A program made the position numbers and the translations under genes. Below, piece by piece: positions 23,636-34,756 of a stretch of 64,000 bases of DNA (positions within the stretch are counted from its first letter, which is position 1; each line of letters opens with the position of its first letter). The DNA lies in assembly GCA_021186555.1 (NCBI GenBank), contig JAJKFL010000006.1:38871478-38935477 (forward strand). The letters are read 5' to 3'. The notes beneath the pieces were generated by a model that saw nothing but the letters and a program-made list of their open reading frames with translations, was not told where the DNA came from and did no database searches. This DNA comes from Reticulitermes speratus. Taxonomy: Eukaryota; Arthropoda; Insecta; Blattodea; Rhinotermitidae.

Positions 23636-25665
23636 ATTTAGTCTGTATATGTGAATCTATAATCACCTTTTGTAGGACTATGGTAAAAAGGAGACATGCT
23701 AAAGCATCTCCTTGCCTCAACCCATTAGTTACCTCTAGTTCTGCAAATGTATACTAGATGATGAATTTTCCAATGTTGCTCTCACCATTGTGGTCAGCTT
23801 TTCTGGTATGCCTAGTTCATTCGTCACTTTATACAGCTGCTTTCTAATAACCGAATCATATGCAGCTTTAAAGTCAATAAACAAGAAGTGTATTTCAGGT
23901 TTACTTTCTTGCGCCTTTTGTAGAATCTGTCGTATGATGAATAGGGCATCAGTTGTTGATTTACCTGGTCGGAAGCCATACTGATATGATTCAATTTTCT
24001 CTTCAATATGTGGGAGGAGGCGTGCATAAATAATATTAAACAGAACTTTATATGCTGTATTTAATAATGATACACCTCTATAATTTGCACATTCCAAAAG
24101 ATCGCCCTTCTTATGTATTGGGTGTATTATACTTCTTTTCCACTCATCTGGTATCGTCTCTTGTGCCCAAATCTTCCTAATCAGCTCATAAATTTGTTTC
24201 ATAAGACTTTCTCCACCAAACATCATTAATTCAGATGGAATTGTATCTATACCAGGAGATTTATTATTCTTCATTTTATATATTGCTTTCTTCACTTCCT
24301 CCAATGTGAGTTCAGAAATTACCTGGTTTTCAGCTGACATATACCATATTGGTGAGGGCTCAGATATAGGTATTCAATATACCATCGAAGTGTTCTCTCT
24401 AGCGTCTCAGAACACCTTCTTTGTCTGATATTAATCTTCCTTCTTTGCATTTACATATAGTTGTCCTTGGCTTAAAGTTTTGTCCTGTACTATTAACCTT
24501 TTGATATAATAATCTCACAGCTTTCTCCCTTCCTGCAGATTCCAGCTCCTTCATTTCCTCATTATAGAAAACCCGCTTTTTGCGTTGGTGTACTCTTTTC
24601 TCAGCTCTTCGTAGGTGCTCATACTCCTCCTCTCTGGCCCTCGTTTGTCTCTGCTGAATTTGCTTATATATCTCATTTTTCTTCCTTGTGATCTCTTGGC
24701 ATTCCTCATCAAACCATGCTTTTCTTTCTCCTTGTGGGATTTTTCCAATTACCTCATCTGCTGCAGAAATAGTGCATGTCCTTAGGAATTTCCAATCATC
24801 GTTTACATCACTAGTGTCAGTGATCCCAGTTGAGGATTGACCAAGTAGCCCACCCACTCGTTCTGCATATTGCTTTGCAGTACTTCCATTCTTTAGAAGA
24901 TCCACATTAAATTTCTCCATTCCCATCCCTTTCTCCAGTTTACTTCTAGCAATCCTGGCTCGTATTTTGGATCCAATCATGTGATGGTCTGAATCCAAAT
25001 TTGCTCCTCTAAATGCTCTCACATCCAATAGATTTGATTTATGCCTGGCATCTATCAATATGTGATGTGTTTGGTTGATAGCATTTCCACCAGGAGTTCT
25101 CCAAGTTCCTTTATGGATCTTTTTATGTATAAACAATGTTCCTCCAACAACAAGATTATGTGCTAAAGCAAAATATACTAGATGTTATCCATTATCATTT
25201 GTATCATCATGAAGGCTATATCTATCAATGTTAGGTTCGCAGATGGAATCTCTTCCTACTTGTGCATTCATGTCCCCTACTAGAACTTTTATATCATGCC
25301 TTGGACATTCTTTATATGTCTTAGTAAGTACTTCATAGAAATCATCCTTTTTTAAATCATCTGCATCCTCAACTGGAGCATGTGCATTAATAATACTATA
25401 ATTAAAAAGTCTCCCAGCTATTCTTATTATACACAACCTATGGTTGATTGGTATAAATCCAGTAACGTGAGTTTTTATTCTGTTCTTCACTATATAAAAT
25501 TACATTCTTTCCTTTATCCATAATTCCAGTGTCTGTCCACCTCATTTCTTGTACAGCAAGCACATCCACACTATTTTTATACTCATTTTTGCCCATTTCA
25601 TCTATCAATTTCCTAAGGGATCCGACTTGATATAATGTCCTGACATTCCAGGAATATGATCCAAA

Positions 25666-25908
25666 TTTTATGTTATTTGTACCATACATTTTCTTGATTA
25701 TATAAAATCGTGTTCCGACAAATGTACACTCTTTATTATCTGTTATGTAATACAGTTTATATTAAAAATAGTCCAACATGTTTCGAACTATGTTAGTTCA
25801 TCTTCAGGGACTTAATTGTTTATTACACCAGCTCTATAGCTGGTGTAATAAACAATTAATAGACAATAACAGATAATAAAGAGTGTACATTTGTCGGAAC
25901 AGGATTTT
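25666..25908 (-). mobile_element. Palindromic hammerhead-bearing insertion inside the RTE LINE
   Basis: The 243-bp segment is flanked by the identical 12-mer ATATGATCCAAA (25654-25665 and 25909-25920), which restores the LINE text when one copy is removed. Its outer parts, 25704-25746 and 25867-25909, are inverted repeats with a single mismatch, and a second perfect inverted repeat lies at about 25817-25860 (ACACCAGCT/AGCTGGTGT centre). A hammerhead motif sits between them. Inverted terminal structure plus a hammerhead suggests a Penelope-like retroelement remnant; there is no coding sequence to prove it. Confidence 0.75.
25770..25812 (-). ncRNA. Small hammerhead ribozyme motif (HHR-5)
   Basis: The best copy with HHR-2. 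Helix I AGUCC/GGACU has five perfect pairs; CUGAAGA is followed by one extra U; helix II GAACUA/UAGUUC has six perfect pairs with an ACA loop; then GAAA, the helix III palindrome ACAUGU, and cleavage after the following U. Helix sequences differ from every other copy but pairing is kept. Confidence 0.8.
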
Positions 25909-26029
25909 ATATGATCCAAAATCTTGTGTCCGTTTCCGTTTGCCAGGCCGTATATAGGGTCCTTTCCAATTCTTTCTGAGGCTACTTCCTGGTTTCATAA
26001 CAGTAGTTTTTTACTGTGTAGGTTGTTAG

Positions 26030-27100
26030 CCATATGACAAACCTCCTTCCAGGACAAATCATCTCTTTATCATGTTATCGATGTGGACATTCTTTGCCTC
26101 TGTCACCCTTTCTGCCTCCCTTACCTCCTCCAACATCGCGCTGATTACTTGCTTTCTGTATGAACCTCTGTACTTTGAGCCATATCTGTAAATTCTTGAA
26201 ATTATATTTTGGACCAGAGATGGCTGTGTTAGTAACTTCCTTGCTGGGTGGTGTGGCCAAGGAGTTGAGGTTTTATTAAATTATTTGCGGTTGCACCACC
26301 ATGCAACGGCTTTTGCTTCAGTCATGTGTTAGGTATCAAGCTTTCAATGTGTGTTTGCATGTTGAACAATGGTATTGGTAATCTGGTGACTCACAAAAAT
26401 ATGTAACTACATTCTGTTACTTATTCACCCATTATTTTTAATAACTTATGGTTTATTACTTTGACTCCTCTAATGCTGTATGTGCAGTTGCCCCTGTCAT
26501 ACATTTCAACAGTATCCAAAAAATTCTTTGATCCAGGTATGTATGTAGAAGTGTGATTCTAAGGGCAGATGGGGTAAATAATATGTCACGTATTATAGCC
26601 CAGGATAATAAAAATAACGTATAAAAAATACCAATTTATGTAACATACCATTACAAAAATTTCAAGTATTCATCACACAACATTGACTATTTAGAGCAAT
26701 AGTTTATTCACAACATTTTCTACTTAATTATAAACTTAAAATAACAACAGTTTTTATAAAGTATACGACTTATAATTAAGGAAGGCCAAAAGTGGCCCGT
26801 CTCATGTTCTCCTTTTCACCGTACAACAATGATCTGTTCCTGTATTTAGAGTTAGAGCACTATGTGTATTAACAAAAATTTACAATAAATTATACAACCT
26901 ACAATTAAGGAAGGACTGTCATGGCACATGCCATGTTCTACCAGACACAGGTCCAGTAAATATTTTGTCCACTACATGGTGTACTGGCAGTGTGAGTGCA
27001 GATGTACTCTGTTGCTGCAGGAAATGTACTGTATGTGGTAAAGAGAGAATATGTTCACTGTTTGCACACTGCCCAGTTCAATTCACAGTGTTTCACCTCT
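26030..27100. other. Unassigned; imperfect direct repeat
   Basis: Contains a direct repeat of about 60 bp with unit starts near 26757 and 26885, sharing AATTAAGGAAGG and CATGTTCT segments. No gene is recognised. Confidence 0.4.
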
Positions 27101-27109
27101 ACGTAGCAC

Positions 27110-27662
27110 ATCCAGAAAGTAAGAACTGCTTGGGAGTAAAAAGGGTTTGAAGAATTTTTAAAAAATATCTTTATTGCATGCAACATGTTGGTACCCACAT
27201 TACACTACTCTCCACATAGTGGTCATGTAAATTTAGGCATCTGTCATCGTGGAACAAGCTTTTGTCTGCCTTCGTCACAAAAGGTTGCTGTCAAGCCTTG
27301 CAGTCAGTCTTGCACAACGTCTTTTGTTTCTTCGCCACTCATCAGACTCTGGACGGCCAAAAGTTCCTTGAGGTGGAGAAACAAGTGACAATCACACGGT
27401 GCAAGGTTGGGACTGTACGGAGGGTGCTCAGAAATTTTCCACTTGAACTGTTCGAGTAATGCGCATGTACAGGCACAGTGTGCGGTTGCACATTGTCGTG
27501 CAACAAACAGACTCCACTTCTTGTTAGGCCTTTACGTCGGTTCTGAATTGGTTGCCATAGCTTCTTTATTGTTTCACAGTATGACTGATCATTAATGGTT
27601 TTCCTTTGTGGCAGGATTTCCATGAGAATGATGCCTTTCCTGCCAGAAAGGAAAACCATCAA
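27110..27662 (-). pseudogene. mariner transposase remnant
   Basis: The minus-strand frame 27662-27342 reads KGIILMEILPQRKTIN, YCETIKKL, IQNRRKGL and LLHDNVQPHT, the central mariner-family transposase segment including the second catalytic Asp region (HDN.QPH). After a frameshift near 27440, further pieces match the C-terminal half: PPYSPNLAPCDCHLF-like, LFLHLKE and FCDEGRQKLVPR. The N-terminal DNA-binding part is absent. It is inactive. Confidence 0.85.
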
Positions 27663-27694
27663 TGCTGAGCTGTACTGTGAAACACTAAGGATGT
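27637..27694 (+). pseudogene. mariner transposase fragment in opposite orientation
   Basis: The plus strand reads LPERKTINAELYCETLR, the same mariner segment that lies on the minus strand just to the left. An inverted repeat (27592-27617 against 27637-27662) joins the two. It marks a head-to-head junction of two mariner copies. Confidence 0.6.
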
Positions 27695-27699
27695 GAAAT

Positions 27700-28290
27700 A
27701 TGTGGAAATATTTAAAGTTGTATGATGAAACTTTTTAAAGGAGGGATGAAAAATTGTTTAAAGATATATGTCAATTTTGAAAATACTTTTAAAATTTTGA
27801 AATTATTTTTTGTAATCATGATTCATTACAGAAAATTTAATTTTCAATAGCAATAAGGCTTACTTGTCAATGGAATTTGTTTCTAAATGTTTATTTTAAA
27901 TTAATATAAGTATTGTGCATACAAAGTTGAAAAATGGATTTTTATTATAGACCATAATGGAACTAATAAACAAGCAAAAAAAGATACATTTAACTAATTT
28001 TAATTGGAAACCTCCATTTAATGAAAACCTCGATTTAGTGAAATATATTCTAATCCCCCAGCAATTGATTAAATAGGGTTTTACTGTATTACTCACTGTT
28101 GTATTGTTTTGACTGCAAGGGGTCATCTTCACTATCACTAGTCAAGCTAGAAACATCCATAAATATAACTGACATTCTAACTAATATTTTAGACATAGCA
28201 ACATGTGCCTTAGTATAATGTAATAACTGAGAAATAATTAGTAACTGCAATGCAATTGTATACAACCTCTTATGGGGTTTTTAAACAATT
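27700..28290. other. Intron or intergenic sequence
   Basis: AT-rich, no open frame of interest. It lies between the mariner remnants and the last recognised kinase exon. Confidence 0.4.
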
Positions 28291-28291
28291 T

Positions 28292-28330
28292 TTAGCCTGA
28301 ATATGACCTACTGCAGTCGAAACATATTAC
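28292..28330 (+). ncRNA. Decayed hammerhead motif (HHR-6)
   Basis: CUGAAUA at 28297-28303 (the core G8 is changed to U), one extra U, a GAC...GUC helix II, GAAA at 28319-28322, then CAUAUU. Recognisable by comparison with the intact copies; predicted inactive. Confidence 0.5.
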
Positions 28331-28507
28331 AACAATAAATACAGACATTTTAGTCGTGTTGACAGTACTTTATTCTGTTATCAAATAATTAGTTGAACTC
28401 AAATTTCTACCTGTTGAATAACAATTAAACTTACTTTAATTAGGATAACAACATTAACACAAAATTAAAATTGCTGATCAAGATACAAAGCAGTCATATT
28501 TAGTTAC

Positions 28508-28646
28508 CTCTGGGGCCATGTATTCAGGGGTTCCACAGAAACATTTGGTTCTCGTCTCTCCAAACATTCCCCATTTTGCAAGGCCAAAATCAGAGACCTT
28601 GATATGGCCCTCTTTGTCCAGGAGGATGTTGTCTGGTTTGAGGTCC
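28508..28646 (-). CDS. Kinase gene exon: catalytic loop to APE
   Basis: The exon encodes 46 residues of a Ser/Thr kinase domain: the Arg of HRD is completed at the splice, then [10 protein letters not shown] (catalytic loop), [13 protein letters not shown] (magnesium-binding DFG) and [13 protein letters not shown] (activation segment). The style is that of AGC kinases, nearest novel PKCs, which have MFGE-type residues after DFG. Splicing is canonical: acceptor TTTGCAG, donor GTAACT, entering in phase 2 and leaving in phase 0. The AGC T-loop Thr (usually TFCGTPEY) is Cys here, so the standard PDK1 site is absent. No downstream exon with the WWSLG segment or the AGC tail was found in the window, so the gene is incomplete, has a long intron, or is a pseudogene. 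Confidence 0.9.
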
Positions 28647-29056
28647 CTGCAAATCAAAGACACATTCGATACATTCATGTGCAACATACAAGTTCCTAGA
28701 GTAGTCTTCAGTATTATGCCGCCAGCTCATCCTATCTTACAACTGACATCTACTACATCACCATATGTTTCAGGGTAGGAATACATGTACAAACTATTAA
28801 TGGCAATATGAGTTATTGCAGATATGAATATTATGGTGACTTGCAATCTGCAACATTCATTTTGAACACTTTTAAGGCCAGACCCTCACAAAGCAGGCAT
28901 GTAACATTAAACATGTTGCTATGCACATGTGAACAGCAAGGCTGACATATTAACTATAAAGTTCACACATCACCATCTGTATTGTGTGTGAACATTAGGC
29001 TGATCTGGTGGAAATCATTTCAATCACTGGCATATAAAAAGTCACAAGTTGCCTAC

Positions 29057-29211
29057 CTGTGCACAATGCCCTGTTTATGCAGGAACTGGAGAGCGAGGGC
29101 AATCTCCGCTGCATAAAAGGTGGCAGCTGGCTCACTGAATCTCTGCACCAGCTGCAGTAAGGACCTCAGGTCGCCTCCTTCCGCAAATTCCATAACAAAA
29201 AACAGATATTC
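29057..29211 (-). CDS. Kinase gene exon: hinge to HR of HRD
   Basis: Encodes YLFFVMEFAEGGDL (hinge and alpha-D, with the AGC/PKC-type GGDL), RFSEPAATFYAAEIALAL (alpha-E) and LHKQGIVHR, ending in the HRD motif split by the intron. Acceptor TTTACAG, donor GTAGGC. It enters in phase 0 and leaves in phase 2, matching both neighbouring exons. The ATFYAAEI helix is typical of PKC-like kinases. Confidence 0.9.
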
Positions 29212-29339
29212 CTGTAAACAAAGCACCACAGTTATTATCATACTGCACACAGTTCCAAACAAATTCACTGCTCCTGTTGAACCTGGTTGTTTACAAGGTA
29301 TTCATTTAAATGGTGCAAAGGATGTAACTAAGAAGGTTA

Positions 29340-30015
29340 AGAAAAATAATTTTAAGAAACAATGTCTACTTATTTCATGATTTTTTAAATGATGCTATGT
29401 CAACTGCAGTGGTTTAGATAACATGCAGTCAGGAATCACAGGATGACCTTGGAATAAGATTAAAGAAATGTGGGAGGAACATTTAGATCTATTTAAAGAT
29501 ATCCATGCTAGAAATTTCACAGGGGTACAACCTCCCAAATGATTTTCAAACTGACCTCCAATATATGGAACAGGAGAGTTAACCACTACACTGCAAATGT
29601 GAAGTGAAATGTTGTGTTCCTTATGAATTGAATTCTGTGCACAAAGATCATACCTGCTGCAATATATAATTTATTTACTTTGTGTATTGTCTATAGTCAC
29701 CATAACTTTTACTAATTATATCATCATCACATACTTTTAATGCACTGTGTATGTAGTACAAGTCACACCTAAGGCATGTGTGTGAATTTTCTGAAACAGC
29801 AAAATTTGTGTGTACTATTTAAATGAAACTCCTTGTGAACATTAATCAAAACTGTAAATAATACTTCTCCTATCAGATGATCCAGTGTAGTGTGACTAGT
29901 AACACAACAGTAAAAACTGGTCACAGGCACAGACAAATTATGAAGTGTTCATACTCATGGTTAAGTTCAATATCTGTGACCGTTCACAGTCATGAAACAG
30001 ATTTAAAAATCTGGA
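29340..30015. other. Intron of kinase gene
   Basis: AT-rich intron between the N-lobe and hinge exons; no further exon or repeat recognised. Confidence 0.6.
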
Positions 30016-30022
30016 AAATTAC

Positions 30023-30327
30023 CTTCGTCTGGAAACACGAACAGAGGGTGATGACAAAGGGATGTCCATGAATAAGTTTCAGAATATCTCTTTCTGCCTC
30101 AAGAAATTGGATGCAGTTATTCCTGATGACATTTTGCTTCTTCAGCACTTTGACAGCACACAGTCCTTCATCGTGACGTCTGCCTCTTGACTTGTATTCT
30201 ATAATAAGGTCCTTGCCAAAGCCACCCTGGCCCAACACTCTGAGGAATGTGAAATCATTCAGGGAACTTCCTTCACTGCGGCCACCTCCACATCCGGCTA
30301 GATCACATTCTGCGACAACCAGATGGC
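30023..30327 (-). CDS. Kinase gene exon: N-lobe
   Basis: Encodes a short acidic/Gly linker (HLVVAECDLAGCGGGRSEG) and the kinase N-lobe: LNDFTFLRVLGQGGFGK (Gly-rich loop), CAVKVLKK (ATP-anchoring Lys) and FLEAERDIL (alpha-C Glu), then HPFVITLCSCFQTK. The residue after GFGK, normally Val, is Asp here. The usual loop-to-Lys spacing is slightly extended by a basic YKSRGRRHDEG segment. Acceptor GTTATAG, donor GTAATT. It enters in phase 1, completing the Gly begun in the linker exon, and leaves in phase 0. The C-lobe follows at 29057-29211. Confidence 0.9.
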
Positions 30328-30334
30328 CTATAAC

Positions 30335-32550
30335 ACAAACATTCACATAATGTTAAAAAGAAGAAACATATACAATTCTTCTATGTTGTACACATACTGT
30401 CTACTGTGTTAATAAGAGAAAGAATGCAGTACAAGGCGCAGCAAATGCTGTGATATCTGGCACTGGATGATCAAGAAAGCTCTATTAAATGGAAATTAAC
30501 TAAGAGGCCCATTACATGTCACTATTGCATCTATCAGCAGCACGCAGCAACGATTATTGTTGTGTTGTTGGTCGTTCTAATAGTGCATATATATCATGCT
30601 ATATAAATAGTGATGAAACGGGAAGAAAACAGGCAGCAAGGAAAACGGGGTGAAAATCAAGTGACAAATTGGATGGTTGGCCTGTCCAAGAATTTGCTAT
30701 GTATGAATAAGAGACATTACATATAACGTTCTGATATTGATACATATCTGGAAAATCACAATATCTAGAAACCTTTTGGTCCCTTATGTACTGGATACTG
30801 CAACATTTACTGTATATACCTGATAAAATTGTATTAAGTTATATAATAAGTATTAACATACAAGAAATGGTTTTACACAACAAATACAACATTGTGAATA
30901 CTATAAAAATTGGATAATACAGAAAGAATTTGTCAGGGTAATGGCCCATGACACTGATGATAGCAGATGTTTTGTTTGTTGTGATAAGAAGATCTACACT
31001 GTGAATGTGATGCAAAACAAATACAAGTTGCTTATATTACAAACTGAACTGCCACTGAGTGATCACAGCATGCACAGAATGTCTCATGCTGTCCTATGTT
31101 CTTATGACCCACAGTTTGTGACACAGCCCTTAATCAGGTAGAAGTAAAAATATTTCTGCACTTTTCTTAGTGCATATTGGAAAGAAACCCCAGCAACAGA
31201 CTCCACTAAGTTATGGTTCCATTTTATGCTGACAGTTTAAAATCTTGTAACATAATTCTTCTCTTTCTCAAAAGCATCCGGATAGGCAGCCAGAATGACA
31301 GTAGTATAGCAGTGATTATAAAGATGTATTGTGTAATGTGCTGGGAAAGTGTGGGTTATTTAAACTGTAGCCAAAAAATCACTGTAACATAACACTATTA
31401 GGATAATCACAGTGAGATGCACATACTACTTCAAGAGCATGCGAGGGTAAGTAAGATTATGGTCTTCTGGAATGTGTGGCGTAACGCTCTACAAGACTAC
31501 ATGGTGTCACACCTCAGCAGACCATGTGGTGTACCTGTCTACCAGACTACATGGTGACACATCTCAACACAGCATCATCTAATATACACTGCTCTGTGAA
31601 CTGAAAGTCTCATGTAACAGGTAATGACATGAAGATTTATTTTCTAACAGGAAGAAAAATATGTAATTTGGAAAATAAGTTCTTTATGGCGAAGCATAAA
31701 TATGAAAGACTTAATGTGTGTCTTGTACCTGTGGGATATCAGATGTTTCATCCCCCCCCGCCATCTATGTTACAAAAGACATGTGGTGTGGGATAAAGAG
31801 CTGTTAGAATTAAGGGAACAGGATTTAATGCACTCTAATACTTCTGAAACTATGCAATACTGTCAGCTTGCAAAATCAATCTTAATAAGAGTGACATGAA
31901 GAGGAAATTTCAAATGTTCTTAAACTCATGAAATGGAAAACTACTGAATAAACATAGTGGGAATCCAATTATAAAGGGCTCCTGTGATGGTACATTGCCA
32001 TTAGGAGTGGGTTGTATTTTGTCCACTGTTTGGTATTCCAAAACAAGTGCATTGTAGAAACTGGATCTGTTTGTATACAGTACTCAGGTAAATTGGTGGG
32101 TATGGACATACTGCATTTGGTCATGACAAAGAGTTAATCTCAATCAATGGATTGGATCCAGTGATGAGGTTAGAAAACGACTGCTATATTGTTACTACAC
32201 ACCATGTGATCTGAGATGTGATCTTGCAGCCACATAAATACAAAGTATATGATGCTGTTTGATGCAGCATAAGCATCAGTGTGATGTGGAGACTGTGACA
32301 AAATGTCTTGTGTATAGATATGATTATTGACTTTTAAGTTTGTTGACAGTGTATTATTTTTAACAAAGTTAAATAAAAAACGATTAGTTTAGAACACAAA
32401 TTATTAACTCTTGATAAGTCATTTACCCCATACACTACCTACACTCTTTTTCATTTCCACAGACAGGCCATTACAACAACTTCATAAATCATGTTAAATA
32501 TGCAATTCTGGATACATGTGTCTGCTAATTACAGAAGGTAATAGGAGAAG
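30335..32550. other. Intron of kinase gene
   Basis: AT-rich, no exon recognised. It contains an imperfect tandem repeat (about 31490-31521 and 31537-31568, each with GACTACATGGTG) and a C8 run near 31753. A minus-strand ORF-like signal is absent. Confidence 0.6.
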
Positions 32551-32557
32551 TTCTTAC

Positions 32558-32615
32558 CTTGTTGTGGTTCAATACGGTTAGCAGCCAGTTGGAAATTTGG
32601 TGCTGATCGCTTGGC
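32558..32615 (-). CDS. Kinase gene exon: linker
   Basis: A 58-nt exon encoding AKRSAPNFQLAANRIEPQQ plus the first base of a Gly codon. Acceptor ATTACAG and donor GTAAGA are canonical. It enters in phase 0 and leaves in phase 1, exactly what the coiled-coil exon upstream and the N-lobe exon downstream require. The phase fit is the main evidence; the peptide itself has no domain. Confidence 0.75.
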
Positions 32616-32701
32616 CTGTAATAAGAGTAACAACCATTAATACAACCATAATTCTGGAGACCTAGATACTTGGGATTATTTACAAGAATACATATACTCT
32701 A

Positions 32702-33183
32702 GACCCTCAAAATAACGGACCTCTTATGTACAGATTTCGAAAATAACGACTAAATTTGTCGAAATCTGTTCGTTCCAAAATTTTTGTTGGCAATGGGAAT
32801 ACGTGAAATTAGCACTCTTGACCATTAAATTAGCGAGGTGGCTGCTACCTGTCGGACACGGGAGTGCGCTCAGTCTTGGTCTTCACTGGCAATCACATGG
32901 AAGGAGTAGCATATCGCTCTTTTCATAACCTCGATCGTGGATGTATTATATTTATCTTAAATTTATTAAATTCCAATTAACGATGGCTTCCAGGCAAAGT
33001 GATAGTGCTACCAGGTAAGGTGTGTACAGTATTATGTGTATGCATTAGTGTTATATATACAGTACCGTATTACAGTTTTGGCAACTATTTAGGCTATATA
33101 TATATAAACATAATTCGGAAGTAGTGGACAATCGGCATTATTGGGCCACCAACTCCCCCTGTTAGTCCGTTCATTTGAGGGTC
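32702..33183 (+). mobile_element. pogo/Tigger-like DNA transposon, deleted
   Basis: The ends GACCCTCAAAATAACGGACC (left) and the inverted GACCCTCAAATGAACGGAC (right) form a terminal inverted repeat with two mismatches. TA occurs at both flanks (32700-32701, 33184-33185), as in the Tc1/mariner/pogo superfamily. The interior keeps one short potential start exon at 32983-33014 (MASRQSDSATR) ending in CAG|GTAAGG. The transposase catalytic region is missing. It lies in the kinase-gene intron. Confidence 0.75.
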
Positions 33184-33224
33184 TACAGCAATTAATAAGA
33201 ATATCTGTGGGGAAAGTGTCTAAA

Positions 33225-33490
33225 ATAAACATACAGTAAAGGCTCAATTATCCTTGGCAATGGAGAAACAGAGCACATAATTAAGAACAATGGATAATCC
33301 AAAAACAAGGAAATATCCAGTATCCATTTTGCATTCAACACTTCTGAATATCCCCTTAAAATTATATCTTTCTGGAATACTTAATATATGCTCCCAATCT
33401 TCCTTTCTCGTTTCTTTAGCATGTCTGACTATATACTGCATCTCTGTAAGACAGCAGTACACCAGAATGGTCCTCAGTACAACCACTCAG
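33225..33490 (-). mobile_element. Possible second pogo-like terminal fragment
   Basis: Just right of the previous element, TACAGTAAAGGCTCAATTATCC resembles pogo/Tigger termini (CAGT...TCGATTATCC type) and is followed on the minus strand by an open frame (EDWEHILSIPERY). No second end was found. Weak call. Confidence 0.3.
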
Positions 33491-33599
33491 GTTTACAAAT
33501 CGTGCAGCTTTACGTATTTGCTCCCTACATTTATGTGTGGCCTGGGGCTTAGACATAAGTACAAATTTACATTTTCATGTGATGTTCTGTTTTGAATAT

Positions 33600-34400
33600 A
33601 ATGCCTGTGGACTACATAATATGTTGTCTGTTAACATGTTACCAATATTGCTATGGCTGCAGCATGCCATGTGATATGGTCATACAGACTGGCACTTAAG
33701 TTTCATGCAACCATTGCAGGTATGGAAGTTGTTACATATGTTATATATGTCTAAATGTAACAGCCCATTTTGTCTACATAAACTTCACTTTGGTTGCAGG
33801 ACATTAAACTGGTCTTAATGGTGTAAAGAAACAGATTAACATAGCAGGGACACTAGAAACTTGTATGTGGGATGTCCCCAGTTTTCGAAGGATACAAAAA
33901 AGTTTCAAAAGTCTTCACTTAGCAATAAAAGTATGACAATGCAAGAGCTAATATGCGGCGACTACAGCTGAAGTGACAGGAAATTTTAAAGATGTTTTCT
34001 ATAAACTGGTTTGGTTTGACTGCAGGCACAGGTAACCAGCAACTGTAGTGTAATGCATATAGATCAAAAGGTGGACAGATTAACATAAAGATGGAAAGTG
34101 TCATACAGAAACATAAAAATCAGAACTGTCAAATTAAAGTGGGTTAATTAAGTAAATAATTAATAACTATCACATTTAGTATGTCAAATAGACTCACTGT
34201 GTTATTCTGTTTTATGAAGGCTGTCAAAAAATACCTCATATTTATGGAAACCAAAAGTTCATTACCACAATTAGGTAAGTCCTCCAGTATTTTCTGTCCT
34301 GACCTATATAAATTAAGTCCATGCTGTCCCATCTCAATTTATAAAGATCTACATCAGTATCCTCCCTTTTACAACAATGTCTCCCAACAGACTCCAACCA
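33600..34400. other. Intron of kinase gene
   Basis: No exon or known repeat recognised in this AT-rich stretch. Confidence 0.5.
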
Positions 34401-34756
34401 AAGGTGAGTATGTATTTCTCTTCTGTCAGTGGCATGCCACATGTTCCTCAAAAGTTTTTAAACATGGGCTGTATAAGAGATTTAGTTCTGTCGTAAAAGC
34501 AAAGAGAAATTTAAGTAAGTCAAGAAGACACACACCACAGAAAGTAGTTCTGAACCATCAGATAATAGATACAAGCATTTAATATGTTAATGCATTTAGA
34601 TGAAAGTGTTTAAATCATTCTTATTAAAACAGCTTCCAAATTTTTCTCAAAATATCAGGCAGGGTGATGTAATTTTCATTCAAATGGTTTGTGGTAGGCA
34701 ACAAGTAACAAGACCTGATAATACTGTACAGTCATGTGCATTGAGGTAGTACTCAC

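Larger units (their letters stand above)
23640..26000 (-). mobile_element. RTE-type non-LTR retrotransposon, broken, with nested insertion
   Basis: Four successive minus-strand frames make one LINE ORF. 25689-25438 and 25490-25185 cover the endonuclease, with SWNVRTLYQ, DVLAVQEMRW and GDMNAQVGRD. 25136-24399 runs from the endonuclease end (RAFRGANLDSDHHMI) through a basic linker. 24340-23735 is reverse transcriptase with KSPGIDTIPSELM, YRGVSLLNTAYK, QYGFRPGKSTTDA and FIDFKAAYDSV (motif A). A frame change continues to a degenerate GLRQGDALACLLF (motif B) near 23650-23730. The catalytic YADD segment and the 3' end are missing, unlike usual 5' truncation. A 243-bp insertion sits at 25666-25908. 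The right border is uncertain. Inactive. Confidence 0.85.
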
